From Celeribacter naphthalenivorans (GTDB lineage Bacteria > Pseudomonadota > Alphaproteobacteria > Rhodobacterales > Rhodobacteraceae): DNA of 64,000 bases. A program made the translations under genes and the position numbers. Under the pieces are notes generated by a model. It was not told the origin of the DNA and made no database searches. It saw only the letters and a program-made list of their open reading frames with translations. The stretch lies in NCBI RefSeq assembly GCF_020524585.1, contig NZ_JAIVLK010000010.1:185039-249038 (forward strand). The letters are read 5' to 3'. Shown here piece by piece: positions 9,345 through 18,227 of this stretch (position 1 is the first letter of the stretch; each line of letters begins with the position of its first letter).

Positions 9345-10382
9345 ATGGAAGATGAACTGGTAGACCCCGCAGACGATCCGGAGACCGAGCTTTCTCCGGT
9401 CCCGGAAGGCACCGAGGGGATGTGTCCCGGCCCGGTTGTGTTTCCGCTTGCCGAAGGGGCTGACGCGGACGGTTGGTCGGATTTGTTCGGTTACCCTGGC
9501 GAGCATGAGACAGGGTCGATTTCGCTGGGCCGACTGATGCAAAGTCAGGACCCCGAAATGCAGTTTATTTTCGACGTCTACGACGAGCTTGTTCGCCAGA
9601 AAGGCGGCGAAGACAGTGATGCCGCGATGGATTGGCTCACCAACTTCTTTCCACCCCGTCCCGAAGTTGGTGACCGCAGAACTCATTATTGCGTGCTGGT
9701 CTTTGAAAGCGAGGGATTGGAAATCATCCGGGGATCAGGCTGGTTTACCGATAGCCCCGACAACACCCGCCTGGAGACACCGGGTCTGATGGATGATGCC
9801 ATCTATGAGATCAAGGTGTCGATGAGCCTTCAGGTCGATGTCGTCGCGCGATGGGGGCGGCACACCCGCGAGATCAACCCGATCGGCGACGCCGCAGGCG
9901 TGGCGCGTTCCATTATTCGCTTTGTAGATGAGGCTGCCCGGCACCGAGAGAACCGCCTCGCCGATTTGTTCGCGTTGAATATCGTTTCGGTCTTTATGGG
10001 AGTTGGCATCGGGACTGCTGCGCTGCGTGTTGCAACAACCGTCGGAGCACGTCTGGCAGCCTCCGCCGTGATCCTGTTCGAGACATCGCAGGGGGTGGAA
10101 TACATCACGGGATATATGGGCGGGCGGCGCAGTGGCTATAATCCGCTGCGCGAAACCTTCCGGTATCTTGGGCGGACGAGCAATGGGCGTTCTGGCGAAC
10201 AGACAGGAGAGATCGTGTTCAATACACTGAACATCGTGATCGGCTTCGGCGGCAGGGTCGGGCTTTTGGCGGGTGGGCTTTATGCGACAAGATCGGCCAT
10301 TCCGACGTCTTGCACCCCGGCAGAGGGCGACATCGATATCATTGATGCCGAAAGCATCCCCCTTGAGGCGCAGTCTCGATAG
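9345..10382 (+). CDS. Putative effector body with hydrophobic segments
   Basis: The product has 345 residues. The first 40 are acidic and proline-rich, residues 50-170 look globular, and hydrophobic segments lie at about 208-228, 234-247 and 293-313, the pattern of effectors that carry membrane-inserting helices before a toxin domain. No known domain recognised. It follows the DUF4123 adaptor by 56 bases and ends two bases before the ATG of the nuclease-like gene, suggesting coupling. The ATG at 9345 is preferred over a GTG at 9312 because gagaaagg precedes it. Assignment as effector rests on gene order and hydrophobic pattern. Confidence 0.55.
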   Translation: MEDELVDPADDPETELSPVPEGTEGMCPGPVVFPLAEGADADGWSDLFGYPGEHETGSISLGRLMQSQDPEMQFIFDVYDELVRQKGGEDSDAAMDWLTNFFPPRPEVGDRRTHYCVLVFESEGLEIIRGSGWFTDSPDNTRLETPGLMDDAIYEIKVSMSLQVDVVARWGRHTREINPIGDAAGVARSIIRFVDEAARHRENRLADLFALNIVSVFMGVGIGTAALRVATTVGARLAASAVILFETSQGVEYITGYMGGRRSGYNPLRETFRYLGRTSNGRSGEQTGEIVFNTLNIVIGFGGRVGLLAGGLYATRSAIPTSCTPAEGDIDIIDAESIPLEAQSR

Positions 10383-10384
10383 TC

Positions 10385-11176
10385 ATGGCAAAGTTGAATG
10401 TTCTTAGAAACGGCTCTGTCCGCTCGACCGCCAACGGTGCGACGTTCCGCCGGTTGACCGGTATCGCTGCGCGCCTGCGTAAAGGTTATTCCGTTGAAAT
10501 CGCGCCCTATCCCTCTTCGTCCGGCAAATGGCTGGTGCGCGTCGTCGCTCCGACACGCGGCTCCACTCAGGGGATGACCACAGTCGACAGCTATTACGAG
10601 GTTATCGCCCGCAATCAGGCCGAAGCCGAGCGTTTCATCAAGACCGACGGTTTGTGGGGCGGCGCATTGGCGGAACGGGTGTCCAAGACGATCGGTGATA
10701 TGGGGGAGGCGCATTTTGTCTCCCGTTTGCGAGGGGCCGGGATTTTTGACTCGATCTGGGGCAAGCAAGTGCGTTTCACTGACGTGCACCAGTTCCAAAA
10801 CGCATCGGGCCACGGCGTCGATGCAATTGCCCGTGTTGCCCATGCGGCACCCCCGCCGCCCCCGAATGTCGGCGACTTCGTTGCGTTCGAGATCAAATCG
10901 ACACTGGGGGTCCGAGGTCGCCCTCCCAGCATCGGCACAAGTCAAAAAACACCGACGCCGTTGGACTATGTAAGGGGCCGCTTGGAGCGGGCAGGCGGGG
11001 CCCCTAACTACCCAAATCCTAGTAAGGCTGACCGAAGATTTCTTAGAGCCGCTATAGCTGCTGCTCATGGTGGTGGTGCGGGTTTTCATCTTCGCAAAGG
11101 TGAGGTTGTCATGGACCATGCCGGCAATCTATCTTCGGCGGGCGGTCGGCCGGCAATTGCAACAAAAACCTGGTAG
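10385..11176 (+). CDS. PD-(D/E)XK-like nuclease, candidate toxin
   Basis: This 263-residue protein has the spaced acidic residues of a restriction-like nuclease fold: GDMGEAHF (Glu 108), GHGVDAIAR (Asp 146) and FVAFEIKST (Glu 169-x-Lys 171), followed by the helix LDYVRGRLERA. The N-terminal 100 residues form a separate basic region. Polymorphic and type VI DNase toxins commonly use this fold. The gene starts two bases after the stop of the preceding effector-like gene, as if one toxin polypeptide had been divided. The following gene would be its immunity partner. Fold assignment is from motifs only; DNase activity is inferred. Confidence 0.6.
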   Translation: MAKLNVLRNGSVRSTANGATFRRLTGIAARLRKGYSVEIAPYPSSSGKWLVRVVAPTRGSTQGMTTVDSYYEVIARNQAEAERFIKTDGLWGGALAERVSKTIGDMGEAHFVSRLRGAGIFDSIWGKQVRFTDVHQFQNASGHGVDAIARVAHAAPPPPPNVGDFVAFEIKSTLGVRGRPPSIGTSQKTPTPLDYVRGRLERAGGAPNYPNPSKADRRFLRAAIAAAHGGGAGFHLRKGEVVMDHAGNLSSAGGRPAIATKTW

Positions 11177-11181
11177 GACAT

Positions 11182-12171
11182 ATGACACTCGAACCCAAAT
11201 ATACCGTTGCGGAATTGCGCGGCTTTCGCGCTGGAACACACCGCCAATCCGCTCAAAGGGCCTTGAAAATTGAGCTTATGGATCTTGAAGACTTCACCTC
11301 CCAAGAAGACGATGACCTAGGCATCGCTCTAGTTAACTTGGAGGGCGCAATTGTGTGGCAGAGCCGCGTGGCGCTGGATGACTATTTGTTCGCGCAGGAC
11401 GATATTGCCGATCTTCTCCCGCCCGATTTTCAAGTCGCCCGCATGGCATTTGCCCTGCGCCTGACACGATGCCGTGATTGGCTTCATTTCCGTCCTGAGC
11501 TGGGACCGGACATGGCCGCAGTTGGCGGCTGTATCGTGGATCTGATTGCCATCGGACAAGCGGCCAATGCCGCGGAACTGTACGAGGTGTCGCGTCAGGT
11601 TCTAGAAGAGACCGGCTATGGTTGGCAGGTTTTCTGGCGCAATCGGAGAGGAACCAAGCCCGAGATTCCGGATGAGGAATTTCCCACGCAAAAGCTACTG
11701 CCATTTGCGCATGAGCTGATCGCGGCACAAGCGGGCGAAGAGATCGATTGGGAGGCGCTGTTTCTCGAAACCGAGCCCGGATACATCGCCGCCGCGCGCA
11801 GCGTGATGTCCACAGATATGGCCAAGGTGAAAGCCGCGGTTGACGCGTTGTGTGATCTCCACATCACGTTCACGACACCGAACCCTGATGGCAATCTCCG
11901 GGCCTTGGAGGGATATGAGATCGACACATGGCATCACATGCTATGGCCAACCACGGTATTTGCCTATTTACGTGTCCGGCAGGCCCATGGCCTTGAACTG
12001 CCAGCACTGGATCACCCTTTGCTGCGCCAGACCATGGGACAATTCCCTCCCCGCCCGTTCAAAACGCAGGAGCTGCCTGAGTGGTACCTAAACGCGCTCG
12101 AAGCGCTGGGCAAGGCTGACCCCAGCCTTTCAGACCTTCGGGCTTTAGTCACGCGTGAGAATACCCTATGA
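11182..12171 (+). CDS. Candidate immunity protein for the nuclease toxin
   Basis: The gene starts five bases after the nuclease gene, with taggac just upstream of the ATG. Its 329-residue product is acidic, mostly helical by composition, has no signal peptide or membrane segment and so should act in the cytoplasm, where an immunity protein against a DNase is needed. The middle and C-terminal parts (TWHHMLWPTTVFAYLRVRQ; LELPALDHPLLRQ) may form helical repeats. I recognise no family. The immunity role is inferred from position alone. Confidence 0.5.
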   Translation: MTLEPKYTVAELRGFRAGTHRQSAQRALKIELMDLEDFTSQEDDDLGIALVNLEGAIVWQSRVALDDYLFAQDDIADLLPPDFQVARMAFALRLTRCRDWLHFRPELGPDMAAVGGCIVDLIAIGQAANAAELYEVSRQVLEETGYGWQVFWRNRRGTKPEIPDEEFPTQKLLPFAHELIAAQAGEEIDWEALFLETEPGYIAAARSVMSTDMAKVKAAVDALCDLHITFTTPNPDGNLRALEGYEIDTWHHMLWPTTVFAYLRVRQAHGLELPALDHPLLRQTMGQFPPRPFKTQELPEWYLNALEALGKADPSLSDLRALVTRENTL

Positions 12172-12193
12172 TTCTGAGTATTTTGGAGGTGAG

Positions 12194-12215
12194 GTGCCTC
12201 TAGATTTGTAGGCAC
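12194..12215. other. Small hairpin between cargo cassette and Tn7-like operon
   Basis: The arms gtgcct and aggcac pair across a ten-base loop in the 119-base gap between the converging immunity and HTH genes. No T-run follows on either strand, so it is a weak terminator candidate at most. It could also be a protein-binding site of the transposon. Confidence 0.3.
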
Positions 12216-12290
12216 GCTTCCAGTTTCCTTTGAACAAGCTAGCTCATATTTCACCCCCTAGGCGTGTTATGTAAAATAGCCCCCAGCACA

Positions 12291-12956
12291 TCAGCAAACC
12301 TTTCCCCTTTCATATGCCCGGACATATCCGCTGGTGCATCTGATCGTCGGAATTCCCTCCCAGTCAAGACGCCGGGCAAGATGGATCGCGGCCACATTTT
12401 CCAGATCGGCCATTTGGCCCAGCGTGATGTATGAAGCCTCAAATCGCTTGATGCTGGCTTTGGTTATATAGAACCTCTGAAAATTCGTATCCGGGTTGCG
12501 GCGCCGAATTTGCGTCAAATAGCCTCCGTCCCTAAGCCTGCGCACTGCCACAACATTGAGCTTCAGATAACTGGCAGTCTCACACAGGGAGAGGTCCCGC
12601 GACAGCAAGACCTGTCTTTTTCCCAGTACCGCGTGGGACGCGATCTCCAGGGCGAGCAGACCCCTTCCTTCACCACGCCGAACGTCCCCCTCCAATCCAC
12701 CGCCGTAGAATTCCTCAATGAGTTGAGGAAGGGCGAACCTTTGGGAACGACAAAACTCGCGAAGCGGCATAAAGTCCCCGGCCCCTGCCTCCTTCGGCAA
12801 CAAAGCAACGCGTGCGAGCAAAGCCGCAACATCGGCGCGGTTCACATAGCGTAATGCCGAATTGATGCGGATCGCTCTTAACACCCCCAAAGCATGGAGC
12901 TGCTTAACATGCTCTCGCCCCACGCCAAGAGCCTCTCCTGCCTCTGACAAGTTCAT
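12291..12956 (-). CDS. Two-HTH protein of the Tn7-like operon (targeting factor candidate)
   Basis: The 221-residue product contains two helix-turn-helix segments of the MerR/excisionase kind: LSEAGEALGVGREHVKQLHA at the N-terminus and LCETASYLKLNVVAVRRL at about 123-140. Its ATG overlaps the TGA of tniQ (ATGA), so it is the last gene of the operon. Related TniQ proteins can be longer, and this may be the C-terminal DNA-binding part of TniQ as a separate subunit, or a TnsD/TnsE-like target selector. The upstream frame is closed by a stop six codons before the ATG. DNA binding is well supported; the target is unknown. Confidence 0.6.
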   Translation of the reverse strand: MNLSEAGEALGVGREHVKQLHALGVLRAIRINSALRYVNRADVAALLARVALLPKEAGAGDFMPLREFCRSQRFALPQLIEEFYGGGLEGDVRRGEGRGLLALEIASHAVLGKRQVLLSRDLSLCETASYLKLNVVAVRRLRDGGYLTQIRRRNPDTNFQRFYITKASIKRFEASYITLGQMADLENVAAIHLARRLDWEGIPTIRCTSGYVRAYERGKVC

Positions 12957-14059
12957 ATGCCCTGCCCAACATCAATGCGTACATCTGTTCTTCTCAGGGC
13001 GACGTCCTCGCTCTCGCCCTTCATATGTCCCAACAGTTTCTTCAAGAACGTCACACCGAAACCGGACCGCAACCGCGCCTCCTCCATAGTGAGCCAGATC
13101 TCTCTCTCAGGCCGCTCTCCGAACACCTCCTTGTCGAGCGGCACCGGATAAGTTTGAAAGATATGCACCCGGGTCAGCGGGATGAGACTTTTCAGCGCGG
13201 GCTCTTCCCGCATCTCCCAGAGCCATTCATAAAAGGATCCCAAATCCGCAGTGTAGTAAGGCCGCTCGGACTTGCTCTGCCGACGTAACTGCAACAAAGC
13301 CTGAACATAATTCTCCGGCCCATAGCGCAGCGCCGCAAAGCCAAGCTCGCAAAGATGTCGTTCATCTTCCATCGTCAATTCAGGAAGCGCCAGTTTCATT
13401 CGCCCCGACAGCGCCGCCCCCAGAGTCAGGCTGGCGCGATAGAGATGCGTCAAATCAAAATTTTGTAGCCAGTCATCGGCCCCACTGCCGGCCCAAATGC
13501 GCGTCCGCGCATAGGTTTCAAATTGCGTCGCATGTAAGAGATCCGGTTTCTCTGCGGCTCGGGCAACAGTTTCAAAATGCTTGATGACCTGCCGCGCAAA
13601 ATCATAGGTCACATGCGAATGTCCGGCCGACGGCAAAGTGATCAAAGCACAACCATGCTTTTCACATCGACCAAGGCAACGCACCGACCACTCCAAGAGC
13701 TGGTACAGCCCAGCCACCCCATGGGTTTCCCATGCCTCCATCACGCATTGCGGACAAAGAGCAGTCGTTGTCTTTCGAAACACCCCCGTCGTCGCGGTTG
13801 TCCGGCCAATCTCGTAATGTCCATTGAGGATTTTACGCGCAGCCCCTTGGCGCAGATCATCCAACGCAAAACCTGTTAGCCAGGACAAGCGCTTCAATTG
13901 CTCGTCATAACCTGAACACAGTTGCGGCCAGCGCATGCCCAGGTCAGTCGACAAATCTCTCGCAGTTGTTTCATAGAGCTGTGCGGTCCGACTGACATAG
14001 CCCGAGGGTGTCTCCCCCTTGAGCAGGGGGAGAGTGGGTATGAGATGAGCACCCATCAT
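12953..14059 (-). CDS. tniQ: TniQ family protein
   Basis: The start (TLPLLKGETPSGYVSRTAQL) is the typical TniQ opening, which joins transposition complexes to a target. A cysteine/histidine cluster at about 100-135 (ALCPQCVMEAW ... CLGRCEKHGC) is the TniQ zinc-binding region. At 368 residues it matches the shorter TniQ/TnsD proteins. It overlaps tnsC by four bases upstream and the HTH gene by four bases downstream. TniQ proteins recruit TnsC to chosen sites in Tn7-like elements and in Tn5053-type elements. The gene itself looks intact. Confidence 0.85.
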   Translation of the reverse strand: MMGAHLIPTLPLLKGETPSGYVSRTAQLYETTARDLSTDLGMRWPQLCSGYDEQLKRLSWLTGFALDDLRQGAARKILNGHYEIGRTTATTGVFRKTTTALCPQCVMEAWETHGVAGLYQLLEWSVRCLGRCEKHGCALITLPSAGHSHVTYDFARQVIKHFETVARAAEKPDLLHATQFETYARTRIWAGSGADDWLQNFDLTHLYRASLTLGAALSGRMKLALPELTMEDERHLCELGFAALRYGPENYVQALLQLRRQSKSERPYYTADLGSFYEWLWEMREEPALKSLIPLTRVHIFQTYPVPLDKEVFGERPEREIWLTMEEARLRSGFGVTFLKKLLGHMKGESEDVALRRTDVRIDVGQGI

Positions 14060-15057
14060 TGATCCTCGGCACCCGGGTCATCGCCGAAAATGAGACGCGG
14101 ATTGATGCGTGCAAAATCCTCGGCAATAAATGGGTTCATCGCGTCGATGGCAGCGTTGCGGTCGTGATAAACATCCGCAAAATGCTGAATGCCCAGCTTT
14201 GCCTCCGTTCCCTCTGAGAACAGCGCTTTTGTCACCGCTTGCACCGTGATTTCCGCCATGAGACCAAACTGATAATCCGCTGCATGTATCAATCTTTGAG
14301 CAAAGAACTCATTGCGTACAGAAGCCAGCGCCTCGATCTCAGCCCGGGCCGCATATTTCTGGACAATATTGAGAACCGGGGCCACATCACGAATGCCATG
14401 CAACCGCCCGATTTCGACGGGGTAAAGGCGGCGTGCCAACTGCGGGTCCTGATTCACGATCTTCTTGAGGTCGGGCATACCAGAAAGGATCAAGCCCGTA
14501 GGCCATACCGAGTTTTCCATCAAGGACTTGAGCGTATTCACAACCGACTGGCGTTCTTTATCCGTCTGATGGCGTGCCAAATCCTGTGCCCCGTCAAGGC
14601 CGAGAAACAAGGTTCCACGGAGCTTGAGCTGTACTTTGACCTGATCCCATATCGCGGGCCCTTGCTTATCCCCTGAATACGGATAACCGAGCGCCCGCAA
14701 CGTCGATGCCCCGACGTGTTTCATCGTCGCCGGACTGGGCACCTGCAAACCAATATATTCACAGATTTCCTGTGTCGGGTCCGTACGTAAGACCCCGCTA
14801 TACTTACGCGTGAGCTCACGGATCGCCGTTGTTTTTCCGCTGCCCGATTGGCCTACCAACATCAGACCACGCGTATTACTCGTAACCCCGTCTGTCATAT
14901 CCGCCCGCCGCTGCTCAATCAACTCGCCAAGGCGCTCGTCCAGAGCCCGGAAGGATGGCGTCGGCACATAGAGAGCTCGCAGCCCCTGTACAAGTTTTCG
15001 CACTTTCGGAGAGTGCGCAGGTTTAGAGGTCGTTGTCGTCATTGTCGTTTTCCTCAT
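14056..15057 (-). CDS. tnsC: TnsC/TniB-like AAA+ ATPase of the Tn7-like element
   Basis: Walker A is seen as GQSGSGKT (about 69-76) and the Walker B region as LFLGLDGAQD (about 150-159), where the usual DE pair reads DG. LILSGMPDL then matches the sensor-like strand of TniB/TnsC ATPases. These proteins form filaments on DNA and pass the target signal from TniQ to the TnsB transposase. The gene overlaps the end of tnsB by 35 bases; an internal ATG at 15042, with a gagg upstream, may be the true start. It overlaps tniQ by four bases. The reading frame is intact. Confidence 0.85.
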   Translation of the reverse strand: MRKTTMTTTTSKPAHSPKVRKLVQGLRALYVPTPSFRALDERLGELIEQRRADMTDGVTSNTRGLMLVGQSGSGKTTAIRELTRKYSGVLRTDPTQEICEYIGLQVPSPATMKHVGASTLRALGYPYSGDKQGPAIWDQVKVQLKLRGTLFLGLDGAQDLARHQTDKERQSVVNTLKSLMENSVWPTGLILSGMPDLKKIVNQDPQLARRLYPVEIGRLHGIRDVAPVLNIVQKYAARAEIEALASVRNEFFAQRLIHAADYQFGLMAEITVQAVTKALFSEGTEAKLGIQHFADVYHDRNAAIDAMNPFIAEDFARINPRLIFGDDPGAEDQ

Positions 15058-17248
15058 TTAGTATGTCAGGATTGGTATTCGGCTGGTCGTCATCGAGTTC
15101 GTCACTAAAGGACCAGAACTCGACAGGCGGCTTGGACGGATCGTCCAGAACTGGCCGTTCTTCCCGCAAAGGTTCAGGAATGTAGGGGATTTCATCGGAC
15201 AGAAATCCGATGATCTCAGGGGCACCGCTCTGATCCTGCAACAAAGGACCCGCTTCAGGGTCCCGCCCGAGCGACAGCCCCCAAAAGGTTTCGCGCTGCG
15301 CACGCCGGATCTGGTCCTGCGTCAACTTGATTGAGCCGAGCTGGCGCATTGCGCATTGCTCCGCGTCGATCTCCTTGATGCGTTTGATTGCGCGGTCCAC
15401 CACGCCTTGGGTCAGGGATGCTGCATTCCGGTTGTTCTGCCGAAGTTCAAAAATCGCACGTTCCCAAGAGGCAAATGATACCCCCTCCAAACCGTCGATC
15501 TGGGCGGCCAATGTCGACCAACCACTCTCATTTCCCCGCTCCAGCCAAACGGAGATGTGGCCCATGTCCTCCGGGTCGATACGGATATCGACCGTCTGCT
15601 GGCCATACTTCTGAACATGCCTGGCAAGACGGTCAGAATGATAGTTCACCCCATTGACCAGCACGCCATGCCGCCCAGTTTCGCGCGAGAAATGCACACC
15701 CAAAATATGCCTGAGCTTGTGATTGCTCATCGCAGGGGACCAGCCGAATTCCGCAATCAGCCGATCCCACATAAGGTTGGGGGTCGCATACTCCAGCTTG
15801 CGGTGCTTGCGGTTGTGATACACATCAACCACAAAGCGCACCAAAAGCTCGACGATGCTCTCTGCAGTGTGCACCGCATATTTTTCCGACGGGTAATCTC
15901 CCCGCTCCTGCGGGTTCGAAAACGTTCGTCCGGTTAGATAGGGCATCAACAGTGTCGCAAGAGAACCAAACACACGCTCCACACGCCCCCGAAGCTTGGG
16001 GATACCTGCCGGGAGCACAGAGTAATCAATTCCCAAGTCCGCAAGCGCCGCCTTGAACTCGACATTCACAAAGGCCGGGCCATTGTCGACAGCAACATGA
16101 TAGAGATGGCCGTGCTGACGCCACGCAGTTTCGCATTTCAACTGACGCGCAAGCTGGGTCTTGTCGCGCATCGCCATCCACAGCACCGCTTTCGCATCGT
16201 CTGCCGACGGGGCGGTGGAGAGTTTCAGGCCCAATATGCTGCGCGTGGCCGTATCGAATGCAACGCAGACCCAATACCGCCCCACCTGCACATCACGCAG
16301 GCTGTCTTGGGTGATATCGACAGCGGCCTTTTTCAGGATCGCCATCAAGTCAAGTTCCCACTCGTCCATCTCGATGCGGAGCAGAGGGGCTTGCAGTTTG
16401 ATCCCTCCCCCATGAGCACCGAGCTTGTTCTGGGCAAAGGCAACACCTTTGCGAGCGGCCAGAACCTCGAATTTGTCCAGATCAGAAATCCGGCGTTCAA
16501 TCGTACTCTTGGAAACCTCGGACAAGGGGGCCTCCCCTGCCAGCGCTCGCACGCGGTTCTTGCTGCGCACCTCCGCATTTACCGCGTCATGGACCTGTGC
16601 CGGAAAAATCTCATTGGGATGCAGATAAGCCTCTAGTTCGCGCTGAATGATCGCTTCGACCTCGGCATGAACCCGTTTGGCATTCTTGCCGTTGAAGGTC
16701 GACTTTTTGACAAAGCCCATCGGATCTTTTGATTTTTGCCACTCGCGTAGCATTTCCATCGCGGCAGTACGCCCCGGTGCCCGGCGGATTTCCACACTGT
16801 CGAAAGCCGCGCCAGGCGTCGCCTTCTTCAAGCCTGCCTTCAGTTTTTCGGTGACGCGTTTCTCGAGTTCAGGACGAAATTCCGCCCAACGTTCCGCAGA
16901 CCGATTGAACCAGCCCTCCTCTTCTGCCTCTTCCATGACGATGCACCAGCATTCTTTCCAGAAAGCTTCGAGCTGTGTTTTGAGCGGAAGGCGAGAGAGC
17001 AACGCCCTCCCTGCCCGCGCGCGGCGTGCAACCTGACGGCTTTCAAATTAGCCGTATTCTATGGAGAAACTGCCTGCATCGATGAGTTCTGCCAATTCCT
17101 GATGGGTCAATGAAATCGGCGCTGAGCGCCCATGCAGCGGTGCGATCTGAATAAACAGATCGCTGACTTTATGGACAATCTGGATTTCTCCCCCCGCGAC
17201 GATGGCATCGCAGGGGGTGACATTGATCTGGCGTGCCCAGTCTTTCAT
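15023..17248 (-). pseudogene. tnsB: TnsB-like transposase interrupted by an in-frame TAA
   Basis: Codons 1-66 (from ATG 17248) encode an N-terminal domain (GGEIQIVHKVSD; LTHQELAELIDAGSFSIEYG) typical of alphaproteobacterial TnsB proteins. A TAA at 17048-17050 follows, then the same frame goes on for 674 codons to the end. A Tyr codon is the likely original. Downstream is a complete rve integrase core with EMDEWELD (Asp), VDNGPAF (Asp) and GRVERVF (Glu) in DD(35)E spacing, plus a Mu-type C-terminal region. A TTG at 17002 could restart translation and give 659 residues without the N-terminal domain. Probably inactive, or a sequencing artefact at one base. Confidence 0.8.
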
Positions 17249-17832
17249 GACAGCCCCTTTCTTTTTGAAACAATGGTGTTGAGTGTGATGCGCTCACTGG
17301 TATTGGCCTGAAGCTCGCCAGCGTAGATCGCACGAAACACGGACCGAAAACCGCGAGCCGCCAAACCTGTCGGCTTGATGAGTTCACAGATTGCTATGTC
17401 GCAGGAGAGCTTCTTGATTTGCTCCGCGATGATCCGATCAGCCTCATCATCCGAACAGCGCCGGAAGAAGTTCAGAAGCTCTGCATTCTGCACTTCGATC
17501 CGGTGCCGGTTTCGCTCTGTGACCAAGCAGACCCGATCCGCAAAGCCGATCGGCAGATCGCGCCGGATCGCGATCAAGGTCGCACTAAACTTCAGCCTCT
17601 CGACTAATTCTTCGGGCTTAACCGCGATGGCTGCGCGGCTACCGTCTCGGAATTCCTTAAGGAAGTCGAAACGATGAGTACGCCGCCGCCCGTCAACGTC
17701 CGTATAGCTGACCGGCGTCGGCTGATCGTGCAGGTTCCACAGGTCGGGTTCGGCCTTCGTTATTTTGATTGTAGTTGCATACGAGCATTCAACAGAAAGG
17801 CAGCAACAAAAGCGAGAAGAAGAGGCGCTGAC
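17245..17832 (-). pseudogene. tnsA: TnsA-like endonuclease, 5' end lost
   Basis: The frame is open from 17832 to the stop at 17245 and shows TnsA features: PDLWNLHDQPTPVSYTDVDG, HRFDFLKEF (catalytic Asp region) and AAIAVKPEELV (catalytic Lys), then AELLNFFRRCSDDEADR. There is no ATG, GTG or TTG between the upstream in-frame stop (17833-17835) and the conserved part. The first TTG, at 17577, lies after the catalytic motifs. The N-terminal segment that normally holds the catalytic Glu is replaced by unrelated sequence. TnsA cuts the 5' strands for cut-and-paste transposition; without it the element could not excise cleanly. Its stop overlaps the tnsB ATG. Confidence 0.75.
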
Positions 17833-18227
17833 CTATTGGTGTCGCGCTCTCGCGAAAAGCGTTGGGATGAGACAAGTCGAATTGCATGACTTCCTCGCGA
17901 CGCGTTGTCCGGCGAGCTTCCTTTGCGAAAATTTGGGGTCACCTTGGCAAATTTCATCCACACCATCATGTGGCCATGGCGGATGTGTTCCGGAAGCCGA
18001 CCAATAAGAGCAACCAAATTTCAGCTGAGTGGTTAGCTTTACCTCGCCCCTCCCGAGTTCACCTAGGAGCCGCAGCAAAGACGCTGACCGCGTCCCGTCT
18101 GCACATCATTCCTGATTTCTCGCGAATGGGGATAAGGTCGCGCTTGGCGGGAGAGCTGGATTTCGGCGATTTGGGTCACGAAACTGACGATCAGGTCGTT
18201 ATCAAATGACGTCCAATATTTGGTAAG
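17833..18227. other. Region between truncated tnsA and tRNA-Arg, no convincing gene
   Basis: About 395 bases, containing the right copy of the island repeat. Minus-strand open frames of 81 and 85 codons overlap here in different frames, with neither showing a domain. One reads GCSYWSASGTHPPWPHDG and may be a relic of a small gene. A transposon end with TnsB-binding repeats would be expected here but I see no clear repeated 20-bp motif. Confidence 0.4.
18080..18142 (+). repeat. Right copy of the 63-bp direct repeat flanking the island
   Basis: It matches 7533-7595 at 53 of 63 bases in the same orientation. It lies 86 bases before tRNA-Arg and beyond the truncated 5' end of tnsA, so the pair brackets both the cargo and the transposition operon. 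Recombination between such repeats could delete the whole 10.5-kb segment. Confidence 0.75.

Noticed and set aside
12194..12290. Transposon terminal inverted repeats near the HTH gene
   Set aside because: I could not find matching ends with multiple TnsB-like sites on both sides; one small hairpin is not enough.
12291..17832. Possible CRISPR-associated transposon
   Set aside because: No CRISPR repeats and no cas genes occur in or beside the Tn7-like operon within the window.
17760..18078. Overlapping minus-strand frames of 81 and 85 codons beside tnsA
   Set aside because: Neither joins in frame to TnsA as its missing N-terminus and neither shows a known domain, so they are treated as relic or chance frames.
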